DNA from: Rhizobium redzepovicii
Lineage (GTDB): Bacteria > Pseudomonadota > Alphaproteobacteria > Rhizobiales > Rhizobiaceae
Reading direction: 5' to 3'
DNA length: 64,000 bases
Assembly (NCBI RefSeq): GCF_019793435.1
Contig: NZ_JAILYH010000001.1
Coordinates: 454,847-518,846, forward strand
Shown: positions 1 to 8,307 of the stretch, piece after piece
How positions within the stretch are numbered: position 1 is the first letter of the stretch
How the letters are laid out: every line of letters starts with the position of its first letter
The notes under the pieces: generated by a model
Seen by the model: only the letters and a program-made list of their open reading frames with translations
Told to the model about the DNA's origin: nothing
Database searches by the model: none
Translations under genes and position numbers: made by a program

Positions 1-388
1 TGAAGGTCTTGTAGTAGAAACCGGCGCTGAGGAAGGGCGAGAGCAGGCCGTTGACCGCGCCGATATCGAAGCCGAGCGAAGGCCAGCGGTTCTGGCTCTT
101 TGCCGTCAGCCCCTCGTAGAGCTCGATCATGGTCGCGCGCGAATTCGGTTCGGTGCGCCCGCCGCTGCCTGTCGTCACCAGCGCGTTCGGTTCGGCCGCA
201 CCCGCCGTCAGGATGCCGCGCGGGCGGTGATATTTGAAGCTGCGGCCGACGAGCTGGATGCCGTTGGCAAGCAGCGCCGAGGCGAGCGTATCGCCCGGAT
301 GGCCTTCCAGCGCCTTGCCGTCGAAACTGAAACCGAGTGTCGTGGCGCGGTCGATCCGGCCGCCGGAGGAAAGACGGAAGCTCGTCAT
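1..388 (-). CDS. soxA: Sarcosine oxidase (or N-methylglutamate dehydrogenase) alpha subunit, N-terminal part
   Basis: The 129 visible codons match the N-terminus of heterotetrameric sarcosine oxidase alpha subunits: a MTSFRLSSGGRID start, then GHPGDTLASALLANG, RSFKYHRPRG and AAEPNALV. This is the 2Fe-2S-ferredoxin-like region preceding the FAD/NAD domain of SoxA. The gene leaves the window at position 1, so about seven eighths of the expected ~1000 residues are not seen. Its ATG overlaps the stop of soxD (ATGA), so translation is coupled. The complex oxidatively demethylates an N-methyl amino acid and passes the methyl group to tetrahydrofolate. Because the divergent neighbours are the N-methylglutamate synthase genes, the substrate may be N-methylglutamate (subunit MgdC-like) rather than sarcosine. 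Confidence 0.9.
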   Translation of the reverse strand, partial: MTSFRLSSGGRIDRATTLGFSFDGKALEGHPGDTLASALLANGIQLVGRSFKYHRPRGILTAGAAEPNALVTTGSGGRTEPNSRATMIELYEGLTAKSQNRWPSLGFDIGAVNGLLSPFLSAGFYYKTF

Positions 389-666
389 GCCGGTTCTCCG
401 CCGAGCTTGGAAAGTGCGGCATCCCTGACGTGATGGACCTTATGGGTAATGGTATCGCGTTCGACGATCAGCCAGCGGCGGCATCCGGAGGAGTGGTGCC
501 AATATTCGCTGTGGCGGCCACGCGGATTGTCGCGCAGATAGACATAGTCGAACCAGGCATCCGCCCCGGCATCCGGCGCCGGCCTGACAAGGCTCGCATC
601 GCCGCGGATCGAGAATTCCTCCTTGGGCCGAGCGCCGCAATGGGGACAGGAAATCAGGCTCGCCAT
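385..666 (-). CDS. soxD: Sarcosine oxidase delta subunit family protein
   Basis: This 93-residue protein has the hallmark of SoxD: an N-terminal zinc-binding CPHCG motif, then GDASLVRP, a WFDYVYLRDNPRG block and EYWHHSSGCRRW. The delta subunit is a small structural zinc protein of the heterotetramer. The start at 666 (MASLISCPHCG) was chosen because the reading frame extends upstream only into soxB, out of frame. It begins 12 bases after the soxB stop and overlaps the soxA start by four bases, so soxB-soxD-soxA form one operon. It could equally be the matching subunit of N-methylglutamate dehydrogenase. Confidence 0.9.
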   Translation of the reverse strand: MASLISCPHCGARPKEEFSIRGDASLVRPAPDAGADAWFDYVYLRDNPRGRHSEYWHHSSGCRRWLIVERDTITHKVHHVRDAALSKLGGEPA

Positions 667-677
667 GTTGAGTGTCC

Positions 678-1928
678 TCAGTGCAGATTGGGCTGGGCGC
701 CGACGCCCTTTTCGTCGATCGGATAGCCGCGGGCGAAACGGTCGAGCCGGAAGGCGCGGGCCGTCTGATGCGGCGTGTTGCGGGCGATCAGATGGGCGTA
801 GCAGAAGCCGGAGGCGGGCGTTGCCTTGAAGCCGCCGTAGCACCAGCCGGCGTTGAGATAGAGATTGTCGATATGGGTGCGGTCGATGATCGGCGAGCCG
901 TCCATGCTCATGTCCATCACCCCGCCCCAGGAACGGAGATAACGCACCCGCGACAGCGAAGGGATCATCGCCACGCCGGCTTCGGCGACATGTTCGACGG
1001 TCGCCAGATTGCCGCGCTGGGCATAGGAATTATAGCCGTCGATATCGCCGCCGAAAACAAGGCCGCCCTTGTCGGACTGCGAGACGTAGAAATGTCCGGC
1101 GCCGAAGGTGACGACATTGTCGATGAACGGCTTCAACCCTTCGGAGACGAAGGCCTGCAGCACATGGCTTTCGATCGGCAGACGGAGGCCCGCCATATCG
1201 GCGACGACGGTGGAATTGCCGGCCGCCGCCAGCGCCAGCTTGGCGCAGCCGATGAAGCCCCTGCTGGTCTCGACGCCGGTGACCTGACCGTTTTCGGTGC
1301 GGATGCCGGTGACCTCGCACTGGGTGATGATGTCGACGCCGCGGCTGTCGGCGCCGCGCGCATAACCCCAGGCGACCGCATCGTGGCGCACCGTGCCGCC
1401 ACGCGGCTGGAACAGGGCGCCCATCACCGGGAAACGCGCATTGTCGAAATCGAGGAAGGGCAGTTTTGTGCGCACCGCCTGCCTATCGAGAAGCTCGGCA
1501 TCGACACCGTGCAGCCGCATGGCGTTGCCGCGGCGCGTATAGGCATCGCGCTGCGCATCGGAATGGAAGAGGTTGAGCACGCCGCGCTGCGAGACCATGG
1601 CGTTGAAATTGAAGTCCTGCTCCAGCCCTTCCCAAAGCTTCATCGACAGCTCGTAGAAGGGATTGTTGCCGGGAAGCAAATAGTTCGAGCGGATGATCGT
1701 GGTATTCCGGCCGATATTGCCGGAGCCGAGATAGCCCTTTTCGAGCACGGCGACATTGGTGATGCCGAATTCCTTGGCGAGGTAATAGGCGGTGGCAAGG
1801 CCGTGACCGCCGCCGCCGACAATGACGATATCATAATGCGGCTTCGGCGCCGGGTCGCGCCAGGCGGGCGCCCAGCTTTTGTTGCCGCGAAGGCCGTTGA
1901 GGAAAATCGAAAGAGCGGAGTAGCGCAT
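678..1928 (-). CDS. soxB: Sarcosine oxidase beta subunit family protein (FAD-dependent)
   Basis: The product has 416 residues, the normal SoxB length. The Rossmann FAD motif is seen near residues 35-50 (IVIVGGGGHGLATAYYLAKE). Typical SoxB blocks follow: VLEKGYLGSGNIGRNTT, the C-terminal GGVMDMSMDGSPIID, and GWCYGGFKATPASG. The beta subunit carries covalent FMN and non-covalent FAD and contains the amine-oxidising site. It is the first gene of the leftward operon and is divergent from glxA, with only 87 bases between the start codons. N-methylglutamate dehydrogenase subunits belong to the same family, and the gene context favours that role without proving it. Confidence 0.92.
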   Translation of the reverse strand: MRYSALSIFLNGLRGNKSWAPAWRDPAPKPHYDIVIVGGGGHGLATAYYLAKEFGITNVAVLEKGYLGSGNIGRNTTIIRSNYLLPGNNPFYELSMKLWEGLEQDFNFNAMVSQRGVLNLFHSDAQRDAYTRRGNAMRLHGVDAELLDRQAVRTKLPFLDFDNARFPVMGALFQPRGGTVRHDAVAWGYARGADSRGVDIITQCEVTGIRTENGQVTGVETSRGFIGCAKLALAAAGNSTVVADMAGLRLPIESHVLQAFVSEGLKPFIDNVVTFGAGHFYVSQSDKGGLVFGGDIDGYNSYAQRGNLATVEHVAEAGVAMIPSLSRVRYLRSWGGVMDMSMDGSPIIDRTHIDNLYLNAGWCYGGFKATPASGFCYAHLIARNTPHQTARAFRLDRFARGYPIDEKGVGAQPNLH

Positions 1929-1990
1929 GGGTCAATCCGAATGGAACGACCGCATGATGCCAGAAAGGCGACGCGCGACTTGCGCAATTA

Positions 1991-2021
1991 GGACATGAAT
2001 GGTTAGAAAAGAGACATGTCC
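1991..2021. promoter_or_regulatory. Inverted repeat between soxB and glxA (candidate operator)
   Basis: GGACATG at 1991-1997 is repeated in inverse as CATGTCC at 2015-2021, with 17 bases between. The right arm contains the perfect palindrome GACATGTC and includes the glxA start codon. The spacing (centres about two helical turns apart) suits an AraC-type dimer such as GlxA controlling itself and the divergent sox/mgd operon. The repeat is seen directly; its use as an operator is inference. Confidence 0.35.
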
Positions 2022-2975
2022 TCATCCGATAATAGAAATGTCCAGGAGATCGGCTTCATCCTGATCCCGGGATTTGCGCTGATGTCCTATGCCTCGGCGA
2101 CCGAGCCGCTCAGAGCGGCAAACCTTTTGGCCGGACGAGAGATCTATCGCCTGTCGGTCTTCTCGCCGGACGGCGCGCCGGTGCTCTCGTCCTCGGGCGT
2201 CAGCGTGCCGGCCGAACCGCTTCCGGCAAGGGGTTCCGGCCTCGGCACGGCCTTCGTCTGCGCCGGCGGCTTGCCGCGCGACTGGCGTTATCCCGGCGTG
2301 CTTGCCTGCCTGAGGCAGCTGTCGCGCGAAGGTGTCAGGATCGGCGGCATTTCGGGAGGGCCCTATCTGATGGCGGCCGCCGGACTGCTTGCCGGCCGCG
2401 ATTTTACCATCCATTGGGAACATGCCGCCGCCCTTCTCGAGGCCTTCCCGGACCTCACGCCACACCAGGCGCGCTTCATGATCGACGGCAACCGCATCAC
2501 CTGCGGCGGCGGCATCGCACCGCTCGACATGATGCATGTGCTGATCGCCGAGCGCATGGGACCGGACTTCGCCCGACGCGTCAGCGACTGGTATCTTCAC
2601 ACCGAGGTCAACGAGCCTGCCGCCCCCCAGCGCGCCTCGCTGGCCGAGCGCTACGGCGTCCATCATCCCGGGCTGCTCAGCGTTCTCGAACGCATGGAGG
2701 AGACGATCGAGATGCCGCTCGGCCGCGCCGCCATGGCACGCATCGCCGGCGTCACCACCCGCCATCTCGACCGGCTCTTCTCAGCCCATCTCGGCACCAC
2801 CTTTCTCGATCAATACCATCGGATCAGGCTGCAGCATGCCCATCGCCTGCTGAAACAGAGCCCGCTTTCCGTCTCGGAGATCGCGGTCGCCACCGGCTTT
2901 TCCAATCTCAGCCATTTTTCCCGGATGTTCCGCGCCGCCTATGGCATCGCTCCGCGCGAGGCGCGGCGGGAATAG
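2016..2975 (+). CDS. glxA: GlxA-family transcriptional regulator (DJ-1/PfpI domain plus AraC HTH)
   Basis: This 319-residue protein has an N-terminal DJ-1/PfpI amidotransferase-like domain (about residues 8-170, with GGISGGPYLMAAAGLLAGR at the elbow) and a C-terminal AraC double helix-turn-helix (about 215-315, RIAGVTTRHLDRLFSAHLG and IAVATGFSNLSHFSRMFRAAYG). Regulators of this architecture include GbdR, ArgR and CdhR and usually activate catabolism of quaternary or N-methyl amines and amino acids. It lies between the divergent soxBDA operon and glxBCD-glnT, so it probably controls N-methylglutamate or methylamine use. In Sinorhizobium the homologue heads the glxABCD cluster. Confidence 0.88.
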   Translation: MSSSDNRNVQEIGFILIPGFALMSYASATEPLRAANLLAGREIYRLSVFSPDGAPVLSSSGVSVPAEPLPARGSGLGTAFVCAGGLPRDWRYPGVLACLRQLSREGVRIGGISGGPYLMAAAGLLAGRDFTIHWEHAAALLEAFPDLTPHQARFMIDGNRITCGGGIAPLDMMHVLIAERMGPDFARRVSDWYLHTEVNEPAAPQRASLAERYGVHHPGLLSVLERMEETIEMPLGRAAMARIAGVTTRHLDRLFSAHLGTTFLDQYHRIRLQHAHRLLKQSPLSVSEIAVATGFSNLSHFSRMFRAAYGIAPREARRE

Positions 2976-3046
2976 GTTTTCTTCACGGTTGAGAAAATTT
3001 CACTATGACGATAGGGTTGGCCTCGGTCAAAAGCGAAGGCGGCAGC

Positions 3047-3730
3047 ATGAAAACCAAGCGTGAAGCGGCAACTCAACCGGACGAGGCGCATGGCGGACGC
3101 ACGCCCTTTTCCCAGGATCCGCACGCAGTTCGGGAACCGAAGGAAAACAACCTCGAAATGGCGATCGGCCATGAGGTGCGCGCCTACCGCAAAAAACTCG
3201 GCATCACCGTCACCGATCTCGCGGCCGCGACCGGCATTTCGCTCGGCATGCTGTCGAAGATCGAAAACGGCAACATCTCGCCCTCGCTGACGACACTGCA
3301 ATCGCTGTCACGGGCGCTCGGCGTGCCGATGACCGCTTTCTTCCGCCGCTATGAGGAGCCGCGCAACGCCGTCTTCGTCAAGGCGGGGCAGGGTATCGAG
3401 CTCGAACGGCGCGGCACGCGGGCCGGCCATCAATATAATCTGCTCGGCCATATCGACAATAATACCAGTGGCGTCATCGTCGAGCCCTATCTCATCACAC
3501 TGACCGCCGATTCCGACGTCTTCCCGACGTTCCAGCACGAAGGCATGGAGTTTCTCTATATGCTCGAAGGCGAGGTTATCTACCGCCACGGCGACCAGCT
3601 TTTCCAGATGCAGCCGGGCGACAGCCTGTTCTTCGATGCCGATGCGCCGCATGGGCCGGAACAGCTGGTGAAGCTGCCGAGCAAGTACCTCTCGATCATC
3701 AGTTATCCCCAACAGAACTCCAGAAGCTGA
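3047..3730 (+). CDS. XRE-family regulator with C-terminal cupin domain
   Basis: The protein has an HTH_3 domain (MAIGHEVRAYRKKLG, then SLGMLSKIENGNISPSLTTL) followed by a cupin sensor domain (FQHEGMEFLYMLEGEV ... GDSLFFDADAPHGPE). This architecture is common in repressors or activators of amine and amino-acid catabolism; the cupin binds the effector. An ATG at 3005 is also open. The start at 3047 is preferred because AAGGCGG lies just upstream as a plausible ribosome binding site, whereas 3005 has none. An AT-rich inverted repeat (TTTTCT ... AGAAAA, 2979-2999) precedes the gene and may be autoregulatory. It lies directly upstream of glxB on the same strand and is a good candidate regulator of the methylamine genes. 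Confidence 0.85.
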   Translation: MKTKREAATQPDEAHGGRTPFSQDPHAVREPKENNLEMAIGHEVRAYRKKLGITVTDLAAATGISLGMLSKIENGNISPSLTTLQSLSRALGVPMTAFFRRYEEPRNAVFVKAGQGIELERRGTRAGHQYNLLGHIDNNTSGVIVEPYLITLTADSDVFPTFQHEGMEFLYMLEGEVIYRHGDQLFQMQPGDSLFFDADAPHGPEQLVKLPSKYLSIISYPQQNSRS

Positions 3731-3740
3731 CTTGCCTTAA

Positions 3741-3757
3741 AAGAAAAATTTATTCTT
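3741..3757. promoter_or_regulatory. AT-rich palindromic motif upstream of glxB (copy 1 of a shared element)
   Basis: AAGAAAAATTTATTCTT has 5-base inverted arms (AAGAA/TTCTT). Similar elements occur before dmmD (17284-17298) and between tdm and the APC permease (29292-29305). The first two match at 12 of 15 positions. The genes downstream all belong to one pathway. This is a candidate operator for the adjacent XRE/cupin regulator, by inference only. Confidence 0.35.
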
Positions 3758-3762
3758 CCCAG

Positions 3763-3791
3763 TTGATGCTCTGAAACAGACCTGCTACTCC
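3763..3791 (+). promoter_or_regulatory. Possible sigma-70 promoter for glxBCD
   Basis: TTGATG (3763-3768) and TACTCC (3786-3791) are 17 bases apart, 28 bases before the glxB start codon, with AACGGAGG as the ribosome binding site just before it. The -10 element is a weak match. Confidence 0.25.
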
Positions 3792-3819
3792 TTTCTCAAC
3801 ATGAACGGAGGCACGCGCT

Positions 3820-4725
3820 ATGTGCGGCATTGTTGGACTGTTCCTCAAGGACAAGAGCCTTGAATCTCAGCTGGGAAATCTGCTCTCGGATATGCTGATC
3901 ACCATGACGGATCGCGGACCGGATTCGGCCGGCATCGCGATCTATGGCGGTGCTGCCGAGGGCAGGGCGAAGATCACCATCCAGTCCGCCAATCCCAGCG
4001 CGGACTTCGAAGGCCTCGCCGCCGACCTCGAGAAGGCCGGCATCAAAGCCGAGGTATCGATCAAGAGCACGCATGCGGTCATCGAGCTTGATGCCTCCAA
4101 GCTTGGAACCGTGCGCAAGGCGCTCGAAGAGATCCGTCCGGCGGTCCGTCTGATGGGGTCGGGCGAAAGCGTCGAGATCTACAAGGAAATCGGCCTTCCG
4201 AAAGACGTCGTGAAGCGGTTCGACGTCCGCGCCATGGGCGGCACCCACGGCATCGGCCATACCCGCATGGCGACCGAATCCGCCGTCACCACGCTCGGCG
4301 CCCATCCGTTCTCGACCGGCGCCGACCAGTGCCTCGTGCACAACGGCTCGCTCTCCAACCACAACAATCTGCGCCGCGAACTCATCCGCGAAGGCATGAC
4401 CTTCGAGACGCAGAACGATTCCGAAGTCGCCGCCGCCTATCTGACGGCCGAAATGGCCAAGGGCAAGGATCTCGGCCAGGCGCTGACTGGCGCGCTCGAC
4501 GATCTCGACGGCTTCTTCACCTTCGTCGTCGGCACCAAATCCGGCTTCGGCGTGGTGCGCGACCCGATCGCCTGCAAGCCCGCCGTCATGGCCGAGACCG
4601 ACCAATATGTCGCCTTCGGCTCGGAATACCGCGCGCTGGTCAACCTTCCCGGCATCGAGAATGCCCGTGTCTGGGAGCCGGAGCCGGCGACCGTTTATTT
4701 CTGGGATCACGACAAGGCCGCCTGA
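3820..4725 (+). CDS. glxB: Class II glutamine amidotransferase, GlxB (N-methylglutamate synthase subunit A type)
   Basis: The 301-residue protein starts MCGIVGLF. Cys2 becomes the N-terminal nucleophile of Ntn-type (GATase class II) amidotransferases. The family's GTHGIGHTRMATES and LVHNGSLSNHNNLR blocks are both present (around residues 140-180). It resembles the amidotransferase domain of glutamate synthase as a free-standing protein, which is the form found in N-methylglutamate synthase (MgsA) and in the glx cluster of Sinorhizobium. It likely takes the amide or methylamine group from glutamine or gamma-glutamylmethylamide. glxC and glxD follow on the same strand. Confidence 0.9.
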   Translation: MCGIVGLFLKDKSLESQLGNLLSDMLITMTDRGPDSAGIAIYGGAAEGRAKITIQSANPSADFEGLAADLEKAGIKAEVSIKSTHAVIELDASKLGTVRKALEEIRPAVRLMGSGESVEIYKEIGLPKDVVKRFDVRAMGGTHGIGHTRMATESAVTTLGAHPFSTGADQCLVHNGSLSNHNNLRRELIREGMTFETQNDSEVAAAYLTAEMAKGKDLGQALTGALDDLDGFFTFVVGTKSGFGVVRDPIACKPAVMAETDQYVAFGSEYRALVNLPGIENARVWEPEPATVYFWDHDKAA

Positions 4726-4741
4726 GGGGCGCCTGAAAACA

Positions 4742-4763
4742 GGAGACGGCTGAAACCGTCTCC
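4742..4763 (+). promoter_or_regulatory. Intercistronic hairpin between glxB and glxC
   Basis: GGAGACGG and CCGTCTCC pair perfectly around a CTGAAA loop, 17 bases after the glxB stop and 30 before glxC. There is no T-run, so it is more likely an mRNA stability or processing element than a full terminator. Just downstream AACGAGGATTC is repeated (4770-4780 and 4782-4792), which doubles the GAGG ribosome binding site of glxC. Confidence 0.5.
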
Positions 4764-4793
4764 CAGACAAACGAGGATTCCAACGAGGATTCA

Positions 4794-5480
4794 ATGCCCA
4801 TATTCGACCTTTCCAACACCCCGCTTCGCGAGTTGAACAGCGCCCTGCACGCCCTTTCGAAAGGCGCCAACGACACCGAATTCGAAGTCATCAACCCGCG
4901 CGGCAGCCATGCCGTCGCTGTCGGCATCGACAGCCCCGTCACGGTCTCCGTCAGAGGATCGGTCGGTTATTACTGCGCCGGCATGAATGATGGCGGCAGG
5001 GTGACGGTTCATGGTTCGGCCGGTCCGGGCGTTGCCGAAAACATGATGTCCGGCACCGTCGTCATCGAAGGCGACGCCAGCCAGTATGCCGGCGCCACCG
5101 GCCGCGGCGGCCTGCTCGTCATCAAGGGCAATGCGGCCTCGCGCTGCGGCATTTCGATGAAGGGCATCGACATCGTCGTTCACGGCAGCATCGGCCACAT
5201 GTCGGCCTTCATGGGCCAGTCCGGCCATCTCGTCGTGCTCGGCGACGCCGGGGATGCGCTGGGGGATTCGCTCTACGAAGCCAAGCTTTTCGTCCGCGGC
5301 GAGGTCAAGAGCCTCGGCTCCGATTGCATCGAGAAAGAGATGCGGCGGGAGCATCTGGAGAAGCTTGCCGAGCTGCTCGAGCGCGCAGGGGTGACCGACG
5401 TCAGGCCCGAAGAGTTCAAGCGCTACGGCTCGGCCCGCAAGCTCTACAATTTCAACATCGACAACGCCGACGCGTATTGA
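4794..5480 (+). CDS. glxC: GXGXG-domain protein GlxC (glutamate synthase alpha C-terminal-like; MgsB type)
   Basis: This 228-residue protein consists of the right-handed beta-helix found at the C-terminus of the large glutamate synthase subunit. The repeated G-x-x-G strands are visible (VSVRGSVGYYCAGMNDGG, VTVHGSAGPGVAENM, GNAASRCGISMKG, VHGSIGHMSAFMGQSG). In GltB this domain is structural and holds the other domains together. As a separate gene between an amidotransferase and an FMN-binding synthase it corresponds to N-methylglutamate synthase subunit B and to GlxC. Translation starts at 4794 after GAGGATTCA. Confidence 0.88.
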   Translation: MPIFDLSNTPLRELNSALHALSKGANDTEFEVINPRGSHAVAVGIDSPVTVSVRGSVGYYCAGMNDGGRVTVHGSAGPGVAENMMSGTVVIEGDASQYAGATGRGGLLVIKGNAASRCGISMKGIDIVVHGSIGHMSAFMGQSGHLVVLGDAGDALGDSLYEAKLFVRGEVKSLGSDCIEKEMRREHLEKLAELLERAGVTDVRPEEFKRYGSARKLYNFNIDNADAY

Positions 5481-5494
5481 GGCGAGGGATCCCC

Positions 5495-6823
5495 ATGAGC
5501 TATCACAACCCCTATACCCCGCCCCGCAAGTCCGCGACCTTCGACGATTATACGCTCGCCGAAATCCGCCGGGCGGCCGCGACCGGGATCTATGACATCC
5601 GCGGCGCCGGCACCAAGCGCAAGGTTCCGCATTTCGACGATCTGCTGTTTCTCGGCGCCTCGATCTCGCGCTATCCGCTCGAAGGTTATCGCGAGAAGTG
5701 CGACACGACGGTGGTGCTCGGCTCGCGTTTCGCCAAGAAGCCGATCACGCTCAAGACGCCGATCACCATTGCCGGCATGAGCTTCGGCGCGCTTTCCGGC
5801 AATGCCAAGGAAGCGCTCGGCCGCGGCGCGACGATATCAGGCACCTCGACCACGACTGGCGACGGCGGCATGACCGATGAGGAACGCGGCCATTCGCAGA
5901 CGCTGGTCTATCAGTACCTGCCGTCGCGCTACGGCATGAACCCGAAGGATTTGCGCCGCGCCGATGCGATCGAAGTCGTGGTCGGCCAGGGCGCCAAGCC
6001 CGGCGGCGGCGGCATGCTGCTCGGTCAGAAGATCTCCGACCGCGTCGCCAATATGCGCAACCTGCCGAAGGGTATCGACCAGCGCTCGGCCTGCCGCCAT
6101 CCCGACTGGACCGGCCCCGACGATCTTGAAATCAAGATCATGGAGCTGCGCGAGATCACCGATTGGGAAAAGCCGATCTACGTCAAGATCGGCGGCGCGC
6201 GTCCCTATTACGACACCGCCCTTGCCGTGAAGGCGGGCGCCGACGTCGTCGTGCTCGACGGCATGCAGGGCGGCACCGCGGCCACCCAGGACGTCTTCAT
6301 CGAGAATGTCGGCATGCCGACACTTGCCTGCATTCGCCCGGCCGTCCAAGCGCTGCAGGAACTCGGCATGCATCGGAAGGTGCAGCTGATCGTTTCGGGC
6401 GGCATCCGTTCCGGCGCCGACGTCGCCAAGGCGCTGGCGCTCGGCGCCGATGCAGTCGCGATCGGCACGGCGGCACTTGTCGCCATCGGCGACAACGATC
6501 CGCACTGGGAAGAGGAATATCAGAAACTCGGCACGACAGCCGGCGCCTATGACGACTGGCATGAAGGCAAGGATCCGGCCGGGATCACCACCCAGGATCC
6601 GGAGCTCGCAAAGCGCCTCGACCCGGTTGCGGCCGGCCGCCGCCTTGCCAACTACCTCAAGGTGATGACGCTCGAGGCGCAGACGATTGCGCGGGCCTGC
6701 GGCAAGAACCATCTGCACAACCTCGAGCCGGAAGACCTCGTCGCACTGACGATCGAGGCATCCGCCATGGCGCAAGTGCCGCTCGCCGGCACCAACTGGA
6801 TCCCCGGCAAAGGGGGCTTTTGA
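5495..6823 (+). CDS. glxD: FMN-binding glutamate-synthase-like protein GlxD (N-methylglutamate synthase subunit C type)
   Basis: The start MSYHNPYTPP at 5495 follows AGGCGAGGG and lies 14 bases after the glxC stop; the open frame extends further upstream but only inside glxC. The 442 residues form the glutamate synthase TIM barrel. Visible blocks are ITIAGMSFGALSGNAKEALG, GDGGMTDEERG, PGGGGMLLGQKISDRVA, the flavin-site VLDGMQGGTAATQDVF, and SGGIRSGADVAKALALGADAV. In N-methylglutamate synthase this subunit moves methylamine onto 2-oxoglutarate, or onto glutamate via gamma-glutamylmethylamide. The Fe-S cysteines of full-length GltB lie in this same domain; I did not assign them here. Confidence 0.9.
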   Translation: MSYHNPYTPPRKSATFDDYTLAEIRRAAATGIYDIRGAGTKRKVPHFDDLLFLGASISRYPLEGYREKCDTTVVLGSRFAKKPITLKTPITIAGMSFGALSGNAKEALGRGATISGTSTTTGDGGMTDEERGHSQTLVYQYLPSRYGMNPKDLRRADAIEVVVGQGAKPGGGGMLLGQKISDRVANMRNLPKGIDQRSACRHPDWTGPDDLEIKIMELREITDWEKPIYVKIGGARPYYDTALAVKAGADVVVLDGMQGGTAATQDVFIENVGMPTLACIRPAVQALQELGMHRKVQLIVSGGIRSGADVAKALALGADAVAIGTAALVAIGDNDPHWEEEYQKLGTTAGAYDDWHEGKDPAGITTQDPELAKRLDPVAAGRRLANYLKVMTLEAQTIARACGKNHLHNLEPEDLVALTIEASAMAQVPLAGTNWIPGKGGF

Positions 6824-6830
6824 TTTCTAC

Positions 6831-6853
6831 CGGCCGGGCAAACGTCCCGGCCG
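6831..6853 (+). promoter_or_regulatory. Hairpin between glxD and glnT
   Basis: CGGCCGGG and CCCGGCCG pair perfectly around CAAACGT, 8 bases after the glxD stop. It has no U-tract, so transcription probably continues into glnT at reduced level. Confidence 0.45.
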
Positions 6854-6903
6854 TTCCGTATCCATAACCAAGGTGTCTCCAAGAAATCCAAAGGGGAACG
6901 AGA

Positions 6904-8211
6904 ATGACACTGGACCTTGCTGCTTTTGCCAGAGACAAAGGCATCAAATATTTCATGATCAGCTATACCGACCTGTTCGGCGGCCAACGCGCCAAGCTGG
7001 TCCCCGCCGAAGCCATTGCCGATATGCAGAAAGATGGCGCCGGCTTTGCGGGCTTTGCCACCTGGCTCGACCTGACGCCCGCCCATCCCGACCTGTTCGC
7101 GGTTCCCGATGCCTCCTCCGTCATCCAGCTCCCATGGAAGAAGGACGTCGCATGGGTCGCGGCCGACTGCGTCATGGACGATCAGCCGGTCGAACAGGCG
7201 CCGCGTGTGCTGCTGAAAAGACTGGTCGCTGAGGCTGCGCAAGAAGGGCTGCGGGTCAAAACCGGCGTCGAGCCGGAATTCTTTCTCATTTCCGCCGATG
7301 GCTCAGTGATCTCGGATCAGTACGATACCGCCGAAAAGCCCTGCTACGATCAGCAGGCGGTGATGCGCCGCTACGACGTCATCGCCGAGATCTGCGACTA
7401 TATGCTCGAACTCGGCTGGAAGCCCTATCAGAACGACCACGAGGATGCGAACGGCCAGTTCGAGATGAACTGGGAATATGACGATGTTCTGAAGACGGCG
7501 GACAAGCACTCCTTCTTCAAGTTCATGGTCAAGTCGGTCGCCGAAAAGCACGGGCTTCGCGCTACCTTCATGCCGAAGCCCTTCAAGGGACTGACCGGAA
7601 ACGGCTGCCACGCCCATATCTCGGTCTGGGACCTCGATGGCAAAGTCAACGCCTTCGCGGACAAGGAGATGGCTTTCGGGCTCTCTGCTCAGGGCAAGAC
7701 CTTCCTCGGCGGCATCATGAAGCATGCCTCCGCACTTGCCGCGGTTACCAATCCGACGGTCAATTCCTACAAGCGCATCAACGCGCCGCGCACCACATCG
7801 GGCGCTACCTGGTCGCCGAACACCGTCACCTGGACGGGCAACAACCGCACCCACATGGTGCGCGTTCCGGGACCGGGACGTTTCGAGCTGCGCCTGCCTG
7901 ATGGGGCGGTCAATCCCTACCTGCTGCAGGCGATCATCATCGCCGCCGGCCTCGACGGCATCCGCAGCCAGGCAGACCCCGGCCGGCACTACGATATCGA
8001 CATGTATGCCGAGGGCCATCTGGTGAAGGACGCGCCGCGCCTGCCGCTCAACCTTCTCGATGCGCTACGCGCCTATGATGACGACGAGGGCCTGAAGCAG
8101 GCGATGGGGGCGGAATTTTCCGCCGCCTATCTGAAGCTGAAGCATCGGGAATGGAATGCCTACTGCTCGCATTTCACCCAATGGGAACGCGACAGCACGC
8201 TCGACATCTGA
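6904..8211 (+). CDS. glnT: Type III glutamine synthetase GlnT / gamma-glutamylmethylamide synthetase
   Basis: The 435-residue protein is a glutamine-synthetase-family ligase. GVEPEFFLI gives the metal-binding glutamate, GLTGNGCHAHISVWD the ATP/metal loop, NSYKRINAP and NRTHMVRVPGPGRFELRLPDG the C-terminal catalytic blocks. Rhizobial glnT proteins of this kind are poor biosynthetic glutamine synthetases. Their close relatives GmaS ligate glutamate and methylamine to gamma-glutamylmethylamide. The position directly after glxBCD, the matching synthase genes, makes the GmaS role likely here. The ribosome binding site is AAGGGGAACGAG at 6892-6902. Confidence 0.88.
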   Translation: MTLDLAAFARDKGIKYFMISYTDLFGGQRAKLVPAEAIADMQKDGAGFAGFATWLDLTPAHPDLFAVPDASSVIQLPWKKDVAWVAADCVMDDQPVEQAPRVLLKRLVAEAAQEGLRVKTGVEPEFFLISADGSVISDQYDTAEKPCYDQQAVMRRYDVIAEICDYMLELGWKPYQNDHEDANGQFEMNWEYDDVLKTADKHSFFKFMVKSVAEKHGLRATFMPKPFKGLTGNGCHAHISVWDLDGKVNAFADKEMAFGLSAQGKTFLGGIMKHASALAAVTNPTVNSYKRINAPRTTSGATWSPNTVTWTGNNRTHMVRVPGPGRFELRLPDGAVNPYLLQAIIIAAGLDGIRSQADPGRHYDIDMYAEGHLVKDAPRLPLNLLDALRAYDDDEGLKQAMGAEFSAAYLKLKHREWNAYCSHFTQWERDSTLDI

Positions 8212-8307
8212 GCGGCCGACGGATGTCTTTAAGACCGCCGACATGCCGGAGCGACAAGCTTCGGCGTGATCGCATCCTCGGCACCTGATCTCGAAGGAAG
8301 AGACAGC

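Noticed and set aside
672..1991. 439-residue plus-strand open frame opposite soxB
   Set aside because: It is the antisense of a clear flavoprotein gene; its residue pattern is the usual GC-rich shadow and has no domain.
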